From positions 558,001 through 622,000 of the forward strand of contig NZ_JAEHFV010000002.1 in NCBI RefSeq assembly GCF_016522065.1: a DNA stretch of 64,000 bases, read 5' to 3'. This DNA comes from Flavobacterium agrisoli (lineage in GTDB: Bacteria; Bacteroidota; Bacteroidia; Flavobacteriales; Flavobacteriaceae). Positions within the stretch are counted from its first letter, which is position 1, and the number at the start of each line of letters is the position of its first letter. Positions 43,732-51,930 of the stretch are shown here, one piece after another. The notes under the pieces were generated by a model. The model saw only the letters and a list, made by a program, of their open reading frames with translations. It made no database searches and was not told where the DNA came from. Both the position numbers and the translations under genes were made by a program.

Positions 43732-45792
43732 TTACCAAATTTTAACTCTTTTTTCTGGAGCTACGTACATTTTGTCTCCTGGCTTGATATCAAATGCTTG
43801 GTAAAAAGCATCCATATTTTGAATCGGAATCACAGCACGAAACATACCCGGTGAGTGCGGATCTGTTTTTACTTGATTTTTTAAAGCTTCATCACGACTT
43901 TTGGTTCTCCAAACGGTCGCCCAAGAAATAAAGAAACGTTGCTCTGGAGTGAAACCATCAATTAAACCAGGGTTTCCATGTTGTTTCAAATACATTTGCA
44001 ATCCATCGTAAGCGGCATTTACACCACCTAAATCGCCAATGTTTTCTCCTAAAGTAAATTTCCCATCAACATGAATGCCCGGAAGCGGTTCTAGAGCACT
44101 GTATTGATCGGCTAAAGCGCTACCTAGTTCAGTAAATTGTTTCAAATCATCGGCTGTCCACCAATCAACTAAATTACCATCGGCGTTGTATCGTGCTCCC
44201 GAATCGTCGAATCCGTGAGAGATTTCGTGTCCAATTACAGCACCAATTCCACCATAATTTACAGCTTCATCGGCTTGATAATTGTAAAACGGCGGTTGCA
44301 AAATAGCAGCAGGAAATACAATTTCGTTATAAGCCGGATTGAAATAAGCATTTACGGTTTGTGGCGACATGCCCCATTTGGTTTTGTCTACCGGTTTGGT
44401 TAAGTCTTCTAAATCATTTTGAAAATGCCATTGCGCCAAATTCTTGCTGTTTTCAAAGTACGAACCGCCTTCTTTAACACTTTTAATTTCCAATTTGCTG
44501 TAGTCTTCCCATTTGTCGGGATAGGCAATTTTAACGGTTAATTTTTCCAGTTTTTCAATCGCTTTGGCTTTGGTTTCAGGCGACATCCAGGTTAAATTGT
44601 TAATGCGGACTTTGTAAGCAGCCATTACATTTTTAATCATGTCCTGAGCTTTTGCTTTTGCAGCAGCTGGGAAATATTTTTCTACATATAATTTACCTAA
44701 AGCTTCGCCAATAGTACGGTTTACCGTTTGTAGGGCTCTTTCGTCGCTAGGGCGTTTTTTCTCTGCACCGGTTAAAGTAGTGCCATAAAATGCAAAATTC
44801 GCGTCTTCTATTGCGGTAGTTAACTGCGATGAAGATCGGTTCAAAAGTTGCCATTTTAAATATTCTTTCCAAGCCGAAACGTTATTCTCTTTTAAAATAA
44901 CATCCAAAGCTTCCATATAACGAGGTTGCGAAACAATAACCGTGTCAATTTTAGCCATTCCGATGTTAGCGAGGTACGACTTTAAATCTAAAGAAGGAAT
45001 CATTTTGTTTAAATCGTTTACCGCTGTTGGGTTGTATTGCTTTCTGCGGTCTCTACGTTCTACACGATTTAATCGAGGTGCCGACATTGCGGTTTCCAAA
45101 GCTAAAATTGCAGCAGCATTTGTTTTGGCTTCAGCTGGTTTTTCGCCTAAAAAAGCCAACATGCGCTCCACATGTGCTTGGTATTTTTCTCTTTTCTCTT
45201 TCGAATCTTTATCGTCAGAATTGTAATAATCTTTGTCTGGTAAGCCTAATCCTCCCGGACCAATAGAAACTACATTTCGGTTACTGTTTTTACTATCAGC
45301 GCCAACATAAATACCTATGAATCCGGCACCGCCTTTTGGTTCCATTTCGACCAAGTATTTTTGCAAATCCTGAACGTTTTTAATGGCATTTATTTTTTTT
45401 AAATACGGCTGTAAAGGAGCAATTCCGTTTTTGTTTCTACCAACTGTATCCAAAATGGTATTGTACAAATTGATGGCTTTTCCTTGATCGGTATTCGATT
45501 TGTATTGGTTGCTTTTAGAGGCTTCGTTAAGCAGTGACAAAGCATTTTTATCGGTTTTTAAACGCAGTTCGTTAAAGCCGCCCCAGCTGGTTTGGTCACT
45601 TGGAATAATGGTTTGTTGCAACCACGTTCCGTTTACAAATTCAAAAAAATTGTCTTGTGGTCGAACCGATTTGTTCATGTACGATAGGTTAATACCTGGT
45701 TCTGAGGCAGCGCTGTTTTGTGCGTGTGCAAATCCAAAAGTGAGGAATGCAGGAATCGCATAAAACAACTGTTTTGTTGTTTGTTTTTTCAT
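43732..45792 (-). CDS. M13 family (neprilysin-like) zinc metallopeptidase
   Basis: A 686-residue secreted oligopeptidase of the PepO type. ATG at 45792 gives a good signal peptide (FLTFGFAHA); the longer reading from 45819 does not. The zinc-site motif IGHEISHGFDD (HExxH) and the third ligand in GENIGDLGG (Glu) are intact, as is the substrate-binding NAYFNPAYNE segment. It probably degrades peptides in the periplasm. Confidence 0.95.
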   Translation of the reverse strand: MKKQTTKQLFYAIPAFLTFGFAHAQNSAASEPGINLSYMNKSVRPQDNFFEFVNGTWLQQTIIPSDQTSWGGFNELRLKTDKNALSLLNEASKSNQYKSNTDQGKAINLYNTILDTVGRNKNGIAPLQPYLKKINAIKNVQDLQKYLVEMEPKGGAGFIGIYVGADSKNSNRNVVSIGPGGLGLPDKDYYNSDDKDSKEKREKYQAHVERMLAFLGEKPAEAKTNAAAILALETAMSAPRLNRVERRDRRKQYNPTAVNDLNKMIPSLDLKSYLANIGMAKIDTVIVSQPRYMEALDVILKENNVSAWKEYLKWQLLNRSSSQLTTAIEDANFAFYGTTLTGAEKKRPSDERALQTVNRTIGEALGKLYVEKYFPAAAKAKAQDMIKNVMAAYKVRINNLTWMSPETKAKAIEKLEKLTVKIAYPDKWEDYSKLEIKSVKEGGSYFENSKNLAQWHFQNDLEDLTKPVDKTKWGMSPQTVNAYFNPAYNEIVFPAAILQPPFYNYQADEAVNYGGIGAVIGHEISHGFDDSGARYNADGNLVDWWTADDLKQFTELGSALADQYSALEPLPGIHVDGKFTLGENIGDLGGVNAAYDGLQMYLKQHGNPGLIDGFTPEQRFFISWATVWRTKSRDEALKNQVKTDPHSPGMFRAVIPIQNMDAFYQAFDIKPGDKMYVAPEKRVKIW

Positions 45793-45953
45793 TTTTATAT
45801 AACGTTTAGTAAGCTTCACAAACTTATTATTATATTTTGATAAAAAACGTTATTAATTCAATAAATACAAAAATTTTTAAATTGAATGTTAAGCGTAGAA
45901 TATTTTATGGATTTCAAATTCGGAATTTTAATCTTATAAAATTTTCATATTCT

Positions 45954-45967
45954 AAGTGTAGTTACTT
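45954..45967. promoter_or_regulatory. Candidate FNR-like operator site 1, upstream of the regulator gene
   Basis: AAGTG-TAGT-TACTT is a 5-N4-5 palindrome with one mismatch; flanking T and A extend it. It lies about 70-84 bp before the Crp/Fnr-type start codon. Spacing and symmetry fit the 14-bp sites of this family. Confidence 0.5.
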
Positions 45968-45974
45968 ATTTTTT

Positions 45975-45988
45975 ACGTATTTATACTT
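45975..45988. promoter_or_regulatory. Candidate FNR-like operator site 2, upstream of the regulator gene
   Basis: ACGTA-TTTA-TACTT is the same 5-N4-5 pattern with one change. It begins exactly 21 bp, about two DNA turns, after site 1, so two dimers could bind on the same face. Confidence 0.45.
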
Positions 45989-46037
45989 AGTTTGTTCGCT
46001 ATTTTTTTATAGATTTACACCTTAAAATGCAAAACAA

Positions 46038-46751
46038 ATGAGTTACAGTTGTATTGATTGCCGAAATGATAATTGTTTGATTAAGAAAAACATCGAGCAC
46101 ATCGAAGCGTTTGATGCGCAATTAATTCAGCAAAAACACACTGTACAATGCAAAAAAGGCGCTCAGTTTATTATGGAAGGCGCTCCTGTAAACGGTTTGT
46201 ATTTTGTATATAAAGGCACCGTAAAAGTGCTCAAAACGGGATACAACGGTAAAGAACAAATTTTACGATTGTCTAAAGAAGGCGAAATCATTGGGCATCG
46301 TGGATTTGGAACGGGCGAAACCTATCAAATTGGAGGAACGGCTTTGGAGGATACCATTTTGTGTAATTTTTCTAAAAGTATGTTGGCAACTGTTTTGCAA
46401 AATGTTCCCAAAGTCGCCTACGAATTCATGATTTTTTATGCGCAAGAACTTAATCGTAGCGAGACAAAAGTGAAAACCATGTCGCAAATGACGGTTCGCG
46501 AGAAAGTAATCGATATGTTGTTTTATTTGTTTCGAAAATTTGGAAACCCTTTAAATAATACGATAGAACTCGAATTATCGCGCAAAGAATTAGCCGATTA
46601 CGCCGGAACTTCGGACGAGCAAGTGATCCGAATTTTATCGGCACTCAAAAAAGAAAAACTCATTTATACCAAATCCAAAACCATTACCATTTTAAACTTT
46701 GAAAAACTCAAAAAAGAAATTGCCGAACACCATTTCTTTTTAGATAGTTAA
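46038..46751 (+). CDS. Crp/Fnr family regulator with FNR-type cysteine ligands
   Basis: A 237-residue transcription factor. It has a cyclic-nucleotide-binding-like sensor (about 25-130) and a winged HTH (about 155-225). N-terminal cysteines 5, 8 and 13 (C-x2-C-x4-C), with Cys109 in LEDTILCNF, match in place the four [4Fe-4S] ligands of FNR (Cys20, 23, 29 and 122). An oxygen-labile cluster is therefore likely. The recognition helix TSDEQVIR keeps the FNR Glu and Arg but has Ile where FNR has Ser. It lies upstream of the nitrate-type ABC operon. Confidence 0.9.
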   Translation: MSYSCIDCRNDNCLIKKNIEHIEAFDAQLIQQKHTVQCKKGAQFIMEGAPVNGLYFVYKGTVKVLKTGYNGKEQILRLSKEGEIIGHRGFGTGETYQIGGTALEDTILCNFSKSMLATVLQNVPKVAYEFMIFYAQELNRSETKVKTMSQMTVREKVIDMLFYLFRKFGNPLNNTIELELSRKELADYAGTSDEQVIRILSALKKEKLIYTKSKTITILNFEKLKKEIAEHHFFLDS

Positions 46752-46780
46752 GCAACTACGTAGTTTTTTTATAACAATTC

Positions 46781-46812
46781 AGGCTCATTTTTTTAAAATG
46801 AGCCTTTTTTTA
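46781..46812 (+). terminator. Terminator of the Crp/Fnr gene
   Basis: A perfect 11-bp stem (46781-46791 with 46795-46805, loop TTT) followed by T7 lies 29 bp after the stop codon. Confidence 0.9.
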
Positions 46813-46857
46813 GTTCAAATTAGTTCTTTTTTCAAGGTGAATTTTCAAATTTTACGT

Positions 46858-46871
46858 AAGTAAAACTACTT
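46858..46871. promoter_or_regulatory. Candidate FNR-like operator site 3, upstream of the transporter
   Basis: AAGTA-AAAC-TACTT is a perfect 5-N4-5 palindrome, the best of the four. It lies about 170 bp before the binding-protein start. It partly overlaps a second palindrome, TTTAC-GTAA-GTAAA. Confidence 0.5.
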
Positions 46872-46988
46872 GTTATGTATTGATTTTACTAGGTTTTTTA
46901 TGTAAAACTGCCAAAACACATTTTTTAAACTATTAAAAAAGTGGATTAATACTGTCTAAACCATACCCATCTAAATAAAATACGTATA

Positions 46989-47018
46989 TACATTTGCTAA
47001 AAATAAGTACAAATACGT
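46989..47018 (+). promoter_or_regulatory. Candidate promoter and FNR-like operator site 4 of the nitrate operon
   Basis: TACATTTG at 46989-46996 matches the -7 consensus, but no TTTG is at -33, so an activator would be expected. AAGTA-CAAA-TACGT at 47005-47018 is the same 5-N4-5 pattern with one mismatch. It lies just after the expected start of transcription. That is a repressing position if the -7 call is right. Confidence 0.4.
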
Positions 47019-47040
47019 AATTAACTAAAACTAATAAGTT

Positions 47041-48417
47041 ATGAAAACCAAATTTTTTAAAGCAGCTTTTCTAAGTGTTTTCGCTTTTGCGATGGTAGCT
47101 TGTGGAGGCGACAAAAAAAAGGGAGAAACAGAAGCTACTACCGAAGGAGTTTCAACAGAAAAGTTGGCTATCGAAAAACCACAGCTTACTTTCGGGTTTA
47201 TTAAATTAACCGATATGGCTCCTTTGGCGATTGCTAAAGAAAAAGGTTTTTTTGAAGACGAAGGGCTTTTTGTAACCATTGAGGCTCAATCCAATTGGAA
47301 GAATATTTTAGACCGTGTTATTGATGGTCAGTTAGATGGTGCTCACATGCTGGCCGGTCAGCCTATTGCAGCTAGCTCTGGTTTTGGTAGACAAGCCGAA
47401 TTGGTAACGGCTTACTCAATGGATTTGAACGGAAACGCCATTACGGTTTCGAACAAAGTTTGGGAAGCCATGAAACCACATGTAAAAATAGGTGCCGATG
47501 GAAAACCAGTACACCCTATTTCGGCCGAAGCCTTGAAACCAGTTATTGCAGCTTATAAAAACGAAGGAAAACCGTTTAAAATGGGAATGGTGTTTCCGGT
47601 TTCTACACACAATTACGAAATACGATATTGGTTGGCGGCAGCCGGAATTAATCCCGGAATGTACTCTGCCGATAACATTCAAGGTCAAATTGATGCTCAA
47701 GTATTGCTTTCAGTAACGCCTCCGCCTCAAATGCCTGCAACTCTTGAAGCAGGAACGATCTACGGCTATTGCGTGGGTGAACCTTGGAACCAACAAGCGG
47801 TTGCTAAAGGAATTGGAGTGCCTGTTGTAACCAATTATGATATTTACAAAAACAAAGCCGAAAAGGTTTTTGCCATGACTAAAAAGTTTGTAACCGAAAA
47901 TCCAAATACGGCTGTGGCAGTTACCAAAGCACTTATTAGAGCGGGAAAATGGTTGGATGAACCAGGAAACAGAGCCGAAGCAGTTAAAATCTTGTCAAAA
48001 CCCGAATATGTAGGAGCTGATGAAAGCGTATTAGCAAACTCAATGACCGGAACGTTTGAATTTGAAAAAGGAGACAAACGCAAAATGCCCGATTTTAATG
48101 TGTTTTACAAATACAATGCAACCTATCCTTTTTACTCAGATGGTATTTGGTTTTTGACTCAAATGCGTCGTTGGGGACAAATTCCAGAGAAAAAAGAAGC
48201 GGCTTGGTATGCCTCTAAAATCAAAGAAATTTACCGTCCGGATATTTGGATTAAAGCAGCTAATGCTTTGGTAAAAGAAGGAAAAATGCCTGAAGCAGAT
48301 ATTCCTCAAACCGACGGATATAAACCAGCAACTACCGATTTTATTGATGGTAATTCATACGATGGTAAAAAACCAATCGAATACATCAATTCTTTTAAAA
48401 TTGGAAACAAAGATTAA
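47041..48417 (+). CDS. nrtA: Nitrate-type ABC transporter substrate-binding lipoprotein
   Basis: A 458-residue binding protein of the NrtA/CmpA family. A lipobox (MVAC, Cys21) anchors it to the membrane facing the periplasm. The N-terminal domain begins at [27 protein letters not shown], and [20 protein letters not shown] and [18 protein letters not shown] are typical. Nitrate/nitrite is the likely substrate from family; bicarbonate or cyanate are alternatives. It begins an operon with cld, the permease, two ATPases and a porin. Confidence 0.92.
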   Translation: MKTKFFKAAFLSVFAFAMVACGGDKKKGETEATTEGVSTEKLAIEKPQLTFGFIKLTDMAPLAIAKEKGFFEDEGLFVTIEAQSNWKNILDRVIDGQLDGAHMLAGQPIAASSGFGRQAELVTAYSMDLNGNAITVSNKVWEAMKPHVKIGADGKPVHPISAEALKPVIAAYKNEGKPFKMGMVFPVSTHNYEIRYWLAAAGINPGMYSADNIQGQIDAQVLLSVTPPPQMPATLEAGTIYGYCVGEPWNQQAVAKGIGVPVVTNYDIYKNKAEKVFAMTKKFVTENPNTAVAVTKALIRAGKWLDEPGNRAEAVKILSKPEYVGADESVLANSMTGTFEFEKGDKRKMPDFNVFYKYNATYPFYSDGIWFLTQMRRWGQIPEKKEAAWYASKIKEIYRPDIWIKAANALVKEGKMPEADIPQTDGYKPATTDFIDGNSYDGKKPIEYINSFKIGNKD

Positions 48418-48474
48418 TGTTTAAAAAAGTGCCCTTTGCAATTCTGTTTCAATCTAATACGAAAACAAAAAACG

Positions 48475-49035
48475 ATGACCAACGAAACCTTAACCCGATT
48501 TATAGGTGGAGACACTGGAGTTTGGAAAGTTTTATCGCAATCTACCTTAAAAGGAGAGCGGCTAGAACAGGTAAACAGAATTGTAATTGAGCCTTGTAAT
48601 AAGAGTTTGCCAATTGTTGAAAGCCGCTGGATTGTAAGCGGAATTGGAAGCAACTTGAGGTACACCAATCGAAATGAAAAAATAATTTTAGACGAAACAC
48701 CCGCTGTTTTAGGAAAACCCGAAGCTACCTATGCTGCTTTTATCCCGATTCAAAAAGTAGCTGAATGGTGGTTGTTAACGCAAGCTGAGCGAAGAAAAAT
48801 TCTCGAAGAGCAGTCCCAACATATCGGTTACAGCGTTCCTTTTTTAAAGTCGATTTCCAGAAAATTGTATCATGCCCGTGATTTAGGGGAACCATTTGAT
48901 TTTTTAACCTGGTTTGAATTTAAACCCAATGAGTCGAATAGATTTGATGACTTGGTTGGGTATTTAAGAACTACCGAAGAATGGCAATACGTATCGAGAG
49001 AGATTGATTTTCGATTGGTACGTGACCCACAATAA
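48475..49035 (+). CDS. cld: Chlorite dismutase (short, lineage 2)
   Basis: A 186-residue heme enzyme that splits chlorite into chloride and O2. ATG at 48475 is used. The proximal heme His116 in EEQSQHIG and the distal Arg129 in SISRKLYH are 13 residues apart, as in true chlorite dismutases; HemQ-type proteins have Gln instead of Arg. Trp98-Trp99 lie in the usual place. The sequence follows the short Nitrobacter winogradskyi Cld closely from memory. It lies between the binding protein and permease genes, so it is made with nitrate uptake. Confidence 0.88.
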   Translation: MTNETLTRFIGGDTGVWKVLSQSTLKGERLEQVNRIVIEPCNKSLPIVESRWIVSGIGSNLRYTNRNEKIILDETPAVLGKPEATYAAFIPIQKVAEWWLLTQAERRKILEEQSQHIGYSVPFLKSISRKLYHARDLGEPFDFLTWFEFKPNESNRFDDLVGYLRTTEEWQYVSREIDFRLVRDPQ

Positions 49036-49096
49036 AATCGATTAAAAAAACGCAAAGATCAAAAACCAATTGCATTACCGAAAAATAAGATAAAAG

Positions 49097-50194
49097 ATGA
49101 AAGAAGCCATTATTAAAGTATTCAAAAAAATAGGATTGGGTTTTATGGAACCACTTATTCGATTGCTTACAAACGAAGAACCGAAAAAAAATTTTAAAGA
49201 AGTTTTAAAACGAATTGTAGCCCCAATAGCCTCCATTTTTATATTTATCGGCCTTTGGCAAATGGGTTCTAACAGTCTTTACGAAAAAGAAGCGGCTTAT
49301 AAAATAGAAACCACTAAAATCAATCAAGGAGAAGAAGCGGCTCAAAAATTGAAAGTATGTATGGAATCGGGCGAACCAAAATGCCAACCCAATACATTGC
49401 CTTCTCCAAGTCAGGTTTTTGGCGCATACAAAAAATTATTAGCCGACCATAAACGCATAGCAGCCGATAAAAAAGCCTTTAAAGAAAAAACGGCTACGCT
49501 AAACGAATCGCGCGAAGCACAAGGATTAAAACCTATTGTTTATACCGGACGCCCTTCGTTTGTAGATCAAATTTTGACGAGTTTAAAAACTGTTTTTGCT
49601 GGGTTTTTATTGGCCATGTTTATCGCCGTGCCTATCGGAATTATTTTGGGATTAAATCCAACTTTGCGTTCTTCTATTAACTGGATTATACAAATTTTCA
49701 AACCGGTTTCGCCTGTAGTTTGGTTGCTTTTAGTGTTTATGATTGTAAAAACCATGAACAAAAATTCCGATTCAGACAGTTCCTTTTTAATTTCCTTCAT
49801 CTCTGTCGGATTATGCGCCATGTGGGCTACTTTGGTTAACACCATTATGGGGGTTTCAACGGTGGATAAAGATTACATTAATGTGGCCAAAGTGTTAAAA
49901 TTAGGACCCGTTCAAAAAATCTTTAAAGTTATTTTACCCGCTTCTCTACCCTTAATTTTTACCGGATTACGTATCACCTTATCTGTTGCTTGGATGGTTT
50001 TAATTGCGATTGAATTATTAGCGCAATCGCCAGGTTTGGGTTCTTTTGTTTGGGAAGAATTTCAAAATGGCGCCATGGATTCGAATTCGAAGATTTTAGT
50101 GGCCATGTTTGTCATCGGACTTATCGGATTTGCCTTAGATCGCATCATGTTGTTCATTCAAAAAATGATTTCTTTTGATAAAGGAGCTATGTAA
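49097..50194 (+). CDS. nrtB: Nitrate-type ABC transporter permease
   Basis: A 365-residue inner-membrane permease of the SsuC/NrtB group. It has a first helix at about 40-56, then an inserted region (about 57-160) with two cysteines (88 and 96) and Lys-rich helices, probably periplasmic. The usual five-helix BPD_transp_1 domain follows. The EAA loop region reads YINVAKVLKLGPVQKIFKVILPASLP. It is longer than NrtB relatives of about 275 residues because of the insert. Confidence 0.92.
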   Translation: MKEAIIKVFKKIGLGFMEPLIRLLTNEEPKKNFKEVLKRIVAPIASIFIFIGLWQMGSNSLYEKEAAYKIETTKINQGEEAAQKLKVCMESGEPKCQPNTLPSPSQVFGAYKKLLADHKRIAADKKAFKEKTATLNESREAQGLKPIVYTGRPSFVDQILTSLKTVFAGFLLAMFIAVPIGIILGLNPTLRSSINWIIQIFKPVSPVVWLLLVFMIVKTMNKNSDSDSSFLISFISVGLCAMWATLVNTIMGVSTVDKDYINVAKVLKLGPVQKIFKVILPASLPLIFTGLRITLSVAWMVLIAIELLAQSPGLGSFVWEEFQNGAMDSNSKILVAMFVIGLIGFALDRIMLFIQKMISFDKGAM

Positions 50195-50212
50195 ACCACT
50201 AAAAAAAATGTT

Positions 50213-51061
50213 ATGGCAATTTTAGAATTAAAAAATATTTGTAAATCATACAATCCGGCGAAAGAATACGAAGGACAAGTGTTAGACAACATCAATTTGA
50301 ATATTGAAGAAGGCGAATTTGTAGCGATTGTTGGTTTTTCGGGTAGCGGAAAAACGACCTTGGTAAACTTAATCAACGGATTGCATGAACCTACTTCGGG
50401 CACTATTCTTTTTAAAAACAAACCCATCGAAGGGACCAGTCACGAACGAGGCGTTATTTTTCAAAATTATTCGCTTTTGCCTTGGTTAACCGTATACCAA
50501 AATGTGGCAATGGCTGTGCGCGAAGCATTTCCTAAAATGACTAAAAAAGAGCAAGATGAGCGTATAAAAAAATATGTAGAAATGGTAGGTTTATCTCACG
50601 CTATTCACAAATATCCGAAAGAATTATCAGGCGGAATGCGACAACGTGTTTCAGTGGCGAGAGCCTTAGTAATGGATCCCGAAATGATTATTATGGACGA
50701 ACCTTTGGGCGCTCTGGATGCTTTAACTCGCGGTAATTTGCAAGATGAAATTCTTAAAATTTGGGAATTGAACAAACGAACGGCTTTGTTAATAACCAAT
50801 GATGTAGACGAAGCTTTATACATGGCCGATAGGATAATTCCACTAAAACCAGGTCCTCGCGCTACATTGGGTCCCGAATTTAAAGTGAATATTGCGCGAC
50901 CAAGAGACAAAACAGCATTGAATGACGATGACGAATTCAAACATACCCGAAACGCCATTATCGAATATTTAATGGATTTAGGAAACGAAGTGGCGAGTCA
51001 GTCGGAAGCAATCTACGAATTGCCAGACCTAGAACCGAAAGATTTACGTTGGGAATTTTAA
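50213..51061 (+). CDS. ABC transporter ATPase, first subunit (nitrate type)
   Basis: A 282-residue ATPase. Walker A is GFSGSGKTT (41-49), the signature LSGGM (138-142) and Walker B MDEPLG with Glu163. The switch position reads TNDVDE: Asn196 stands where His is normal. It has a C-terminal extension of about 60 residues rich in acidic residues. It is not fused to a NrtA-like domain as cyanobacterial NrtC is. It pairs with the next gene as a heterodimer. Confidence 0.92.
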   Translation: MAILELKNICKSYNPAKEYEGQVLDNINLNIEEGEFVAIVGFSGSGKTTLVNLINGLHEPTSGTILFKNKPIEGTSHERGVIFQNYSLLPWLTVYQNVAMAVREAFPKMTKKEQDERIKKYVEMVGLSHAIHKYPKELSGGMRQRVSVARALVMDPEMIIMDEPLGALDALTRGNLQDEILKIWELNKRTALLITNDVDEALYMADRIIPLKPGPRATLGPEFKVNIARPRDKTALNDDDEFKHTRNAIIEYLMDLGNEVASQSEAIYELPDLEPKDLRWEF

Positions 51062-51072
51062 AACCAGAAAAC

Positions 51073-51882
51073 ATGCAAACAATCATACAAGAAACTATTC
51101 AGCCAGCTCCATCAAGTCAAATTATGTTGGATTTGGTTAATTTGAAAAAAGTATATCCCACTCCAAATGGCGAGTATGTGGTATTGGAAAACTTAAATCT
51201 TCAAATAAAAAAAGAAGAATTTATAACTATTATTGGACATTCGGGTTGCGGAAAAACCACGATGTTAAGTATGATGGCTGGTTTAAACGAAATTTCGGGC
51301 GGTCATATTTCGGTACTCGGAAAAGGCATCACAGGTCCAGGTCCCGACCGTGGCGTTATTTTTCAGCAACCGAGTTTAATGCCGTGGCTCACCACAATTG
51401 ATAATGTCATGTTGGGGGTAAAAAAAGTATATCCGCAGGCAACAAAAAAGCAACGAGAGGACATTTGCAAATACTATTTGTATAAGGTTGGCATGGAGAG
51501 TGCCTTTTACAAACGAGCATCCGAATTGTCACAAGGGGAGCAGCAACGAGTAGGTATTGCAAGGGCTTTTGCTATTAAACCCAAAGTTTTATTGCTTGAT
51601 GAACCCTTTGGAATGTTAGATTCGTTAACAAGAGGACAGCTGCAAGACGTATTAATTGACATTTGGAACAAAGAAAAAATTACCGCGGTTATGATTACAC
51701 ACGACGTAGACGAAGCCATTTTTTTAGCCGATCGCGTGGTAATGATGACCAGCGGGCCTAAAGCCAAAATTGGCGATGTTTTGGCTATTGATTTTGAACG
51801 TCCTAGAACACGAAAAGCGATCTTGGAGTCAGAAAATTATTATATTTATCGCAAACATTTAATCGATTTTTTAGAACATTAA
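51073..51882 (+). CDS. ABC transporter ATPase, second subunit (nitrate type)
   Basis: A 269-residue ATPase. ATG at 51073 is preferred; an in-frame ATG at 51049 would overlap the previous gene. Walker A GHSGCGKTT (55-63), Walker B LDEPFG with Glu177 and switch His210 in THDVDE are normal. The signature is LSQGE (152-156), with Gln for the first Gly. Together with Asn196 of the first ATPase, both defects fall in one composite ATP site, giving an asymmetric heterodimer. Confidence 0.92.
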   Translation: MQTIIQETIQPAPSSQIMLDLVNLKKVYPTPNGEYVVLENLNLQIKKEEFITIIGHSGCGKTTMLSMMAGLNEISGGHISVLGKGITGPGPDRGVIFQQPSLMPWLTTIDNVMLGVKKVYPQATKKQREDICKYYLYKVGMESAFYKRASELSQGEQQRVGIARAFAIKPKVLLLDEPFGMLDSLTRGQLQDVLIDIWNKEKITAVMITHDVDEAIFLADRVVMMTSGPKAKIGDVLAIDFERPRTRKAILESENYYIYRKHLIDFLEH

Positions 51883-51930
51883 CCACTAGTAACTAACCTA
51901 TTATTATAAAATACTAAACCAAATAAAATC

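Noticed and set aside
46754..46765. Palindrome AACTACGTAGTT as a fifth FNR-like site
   Set aside because: It is a continuous 12-bp palindrome without the N4 centre and lies at the stop codon of the regulator, before its terminator.
48475..49035. HemQ (coproheme decarboxylase) instead of chlorite dismutase
   Set aside because: The distal residue is Arg129, not Gln. The heme route here uses HemF, HemJ and HemH through protoporphyrin, so HemQ would have no role. The length is that of short Cld.
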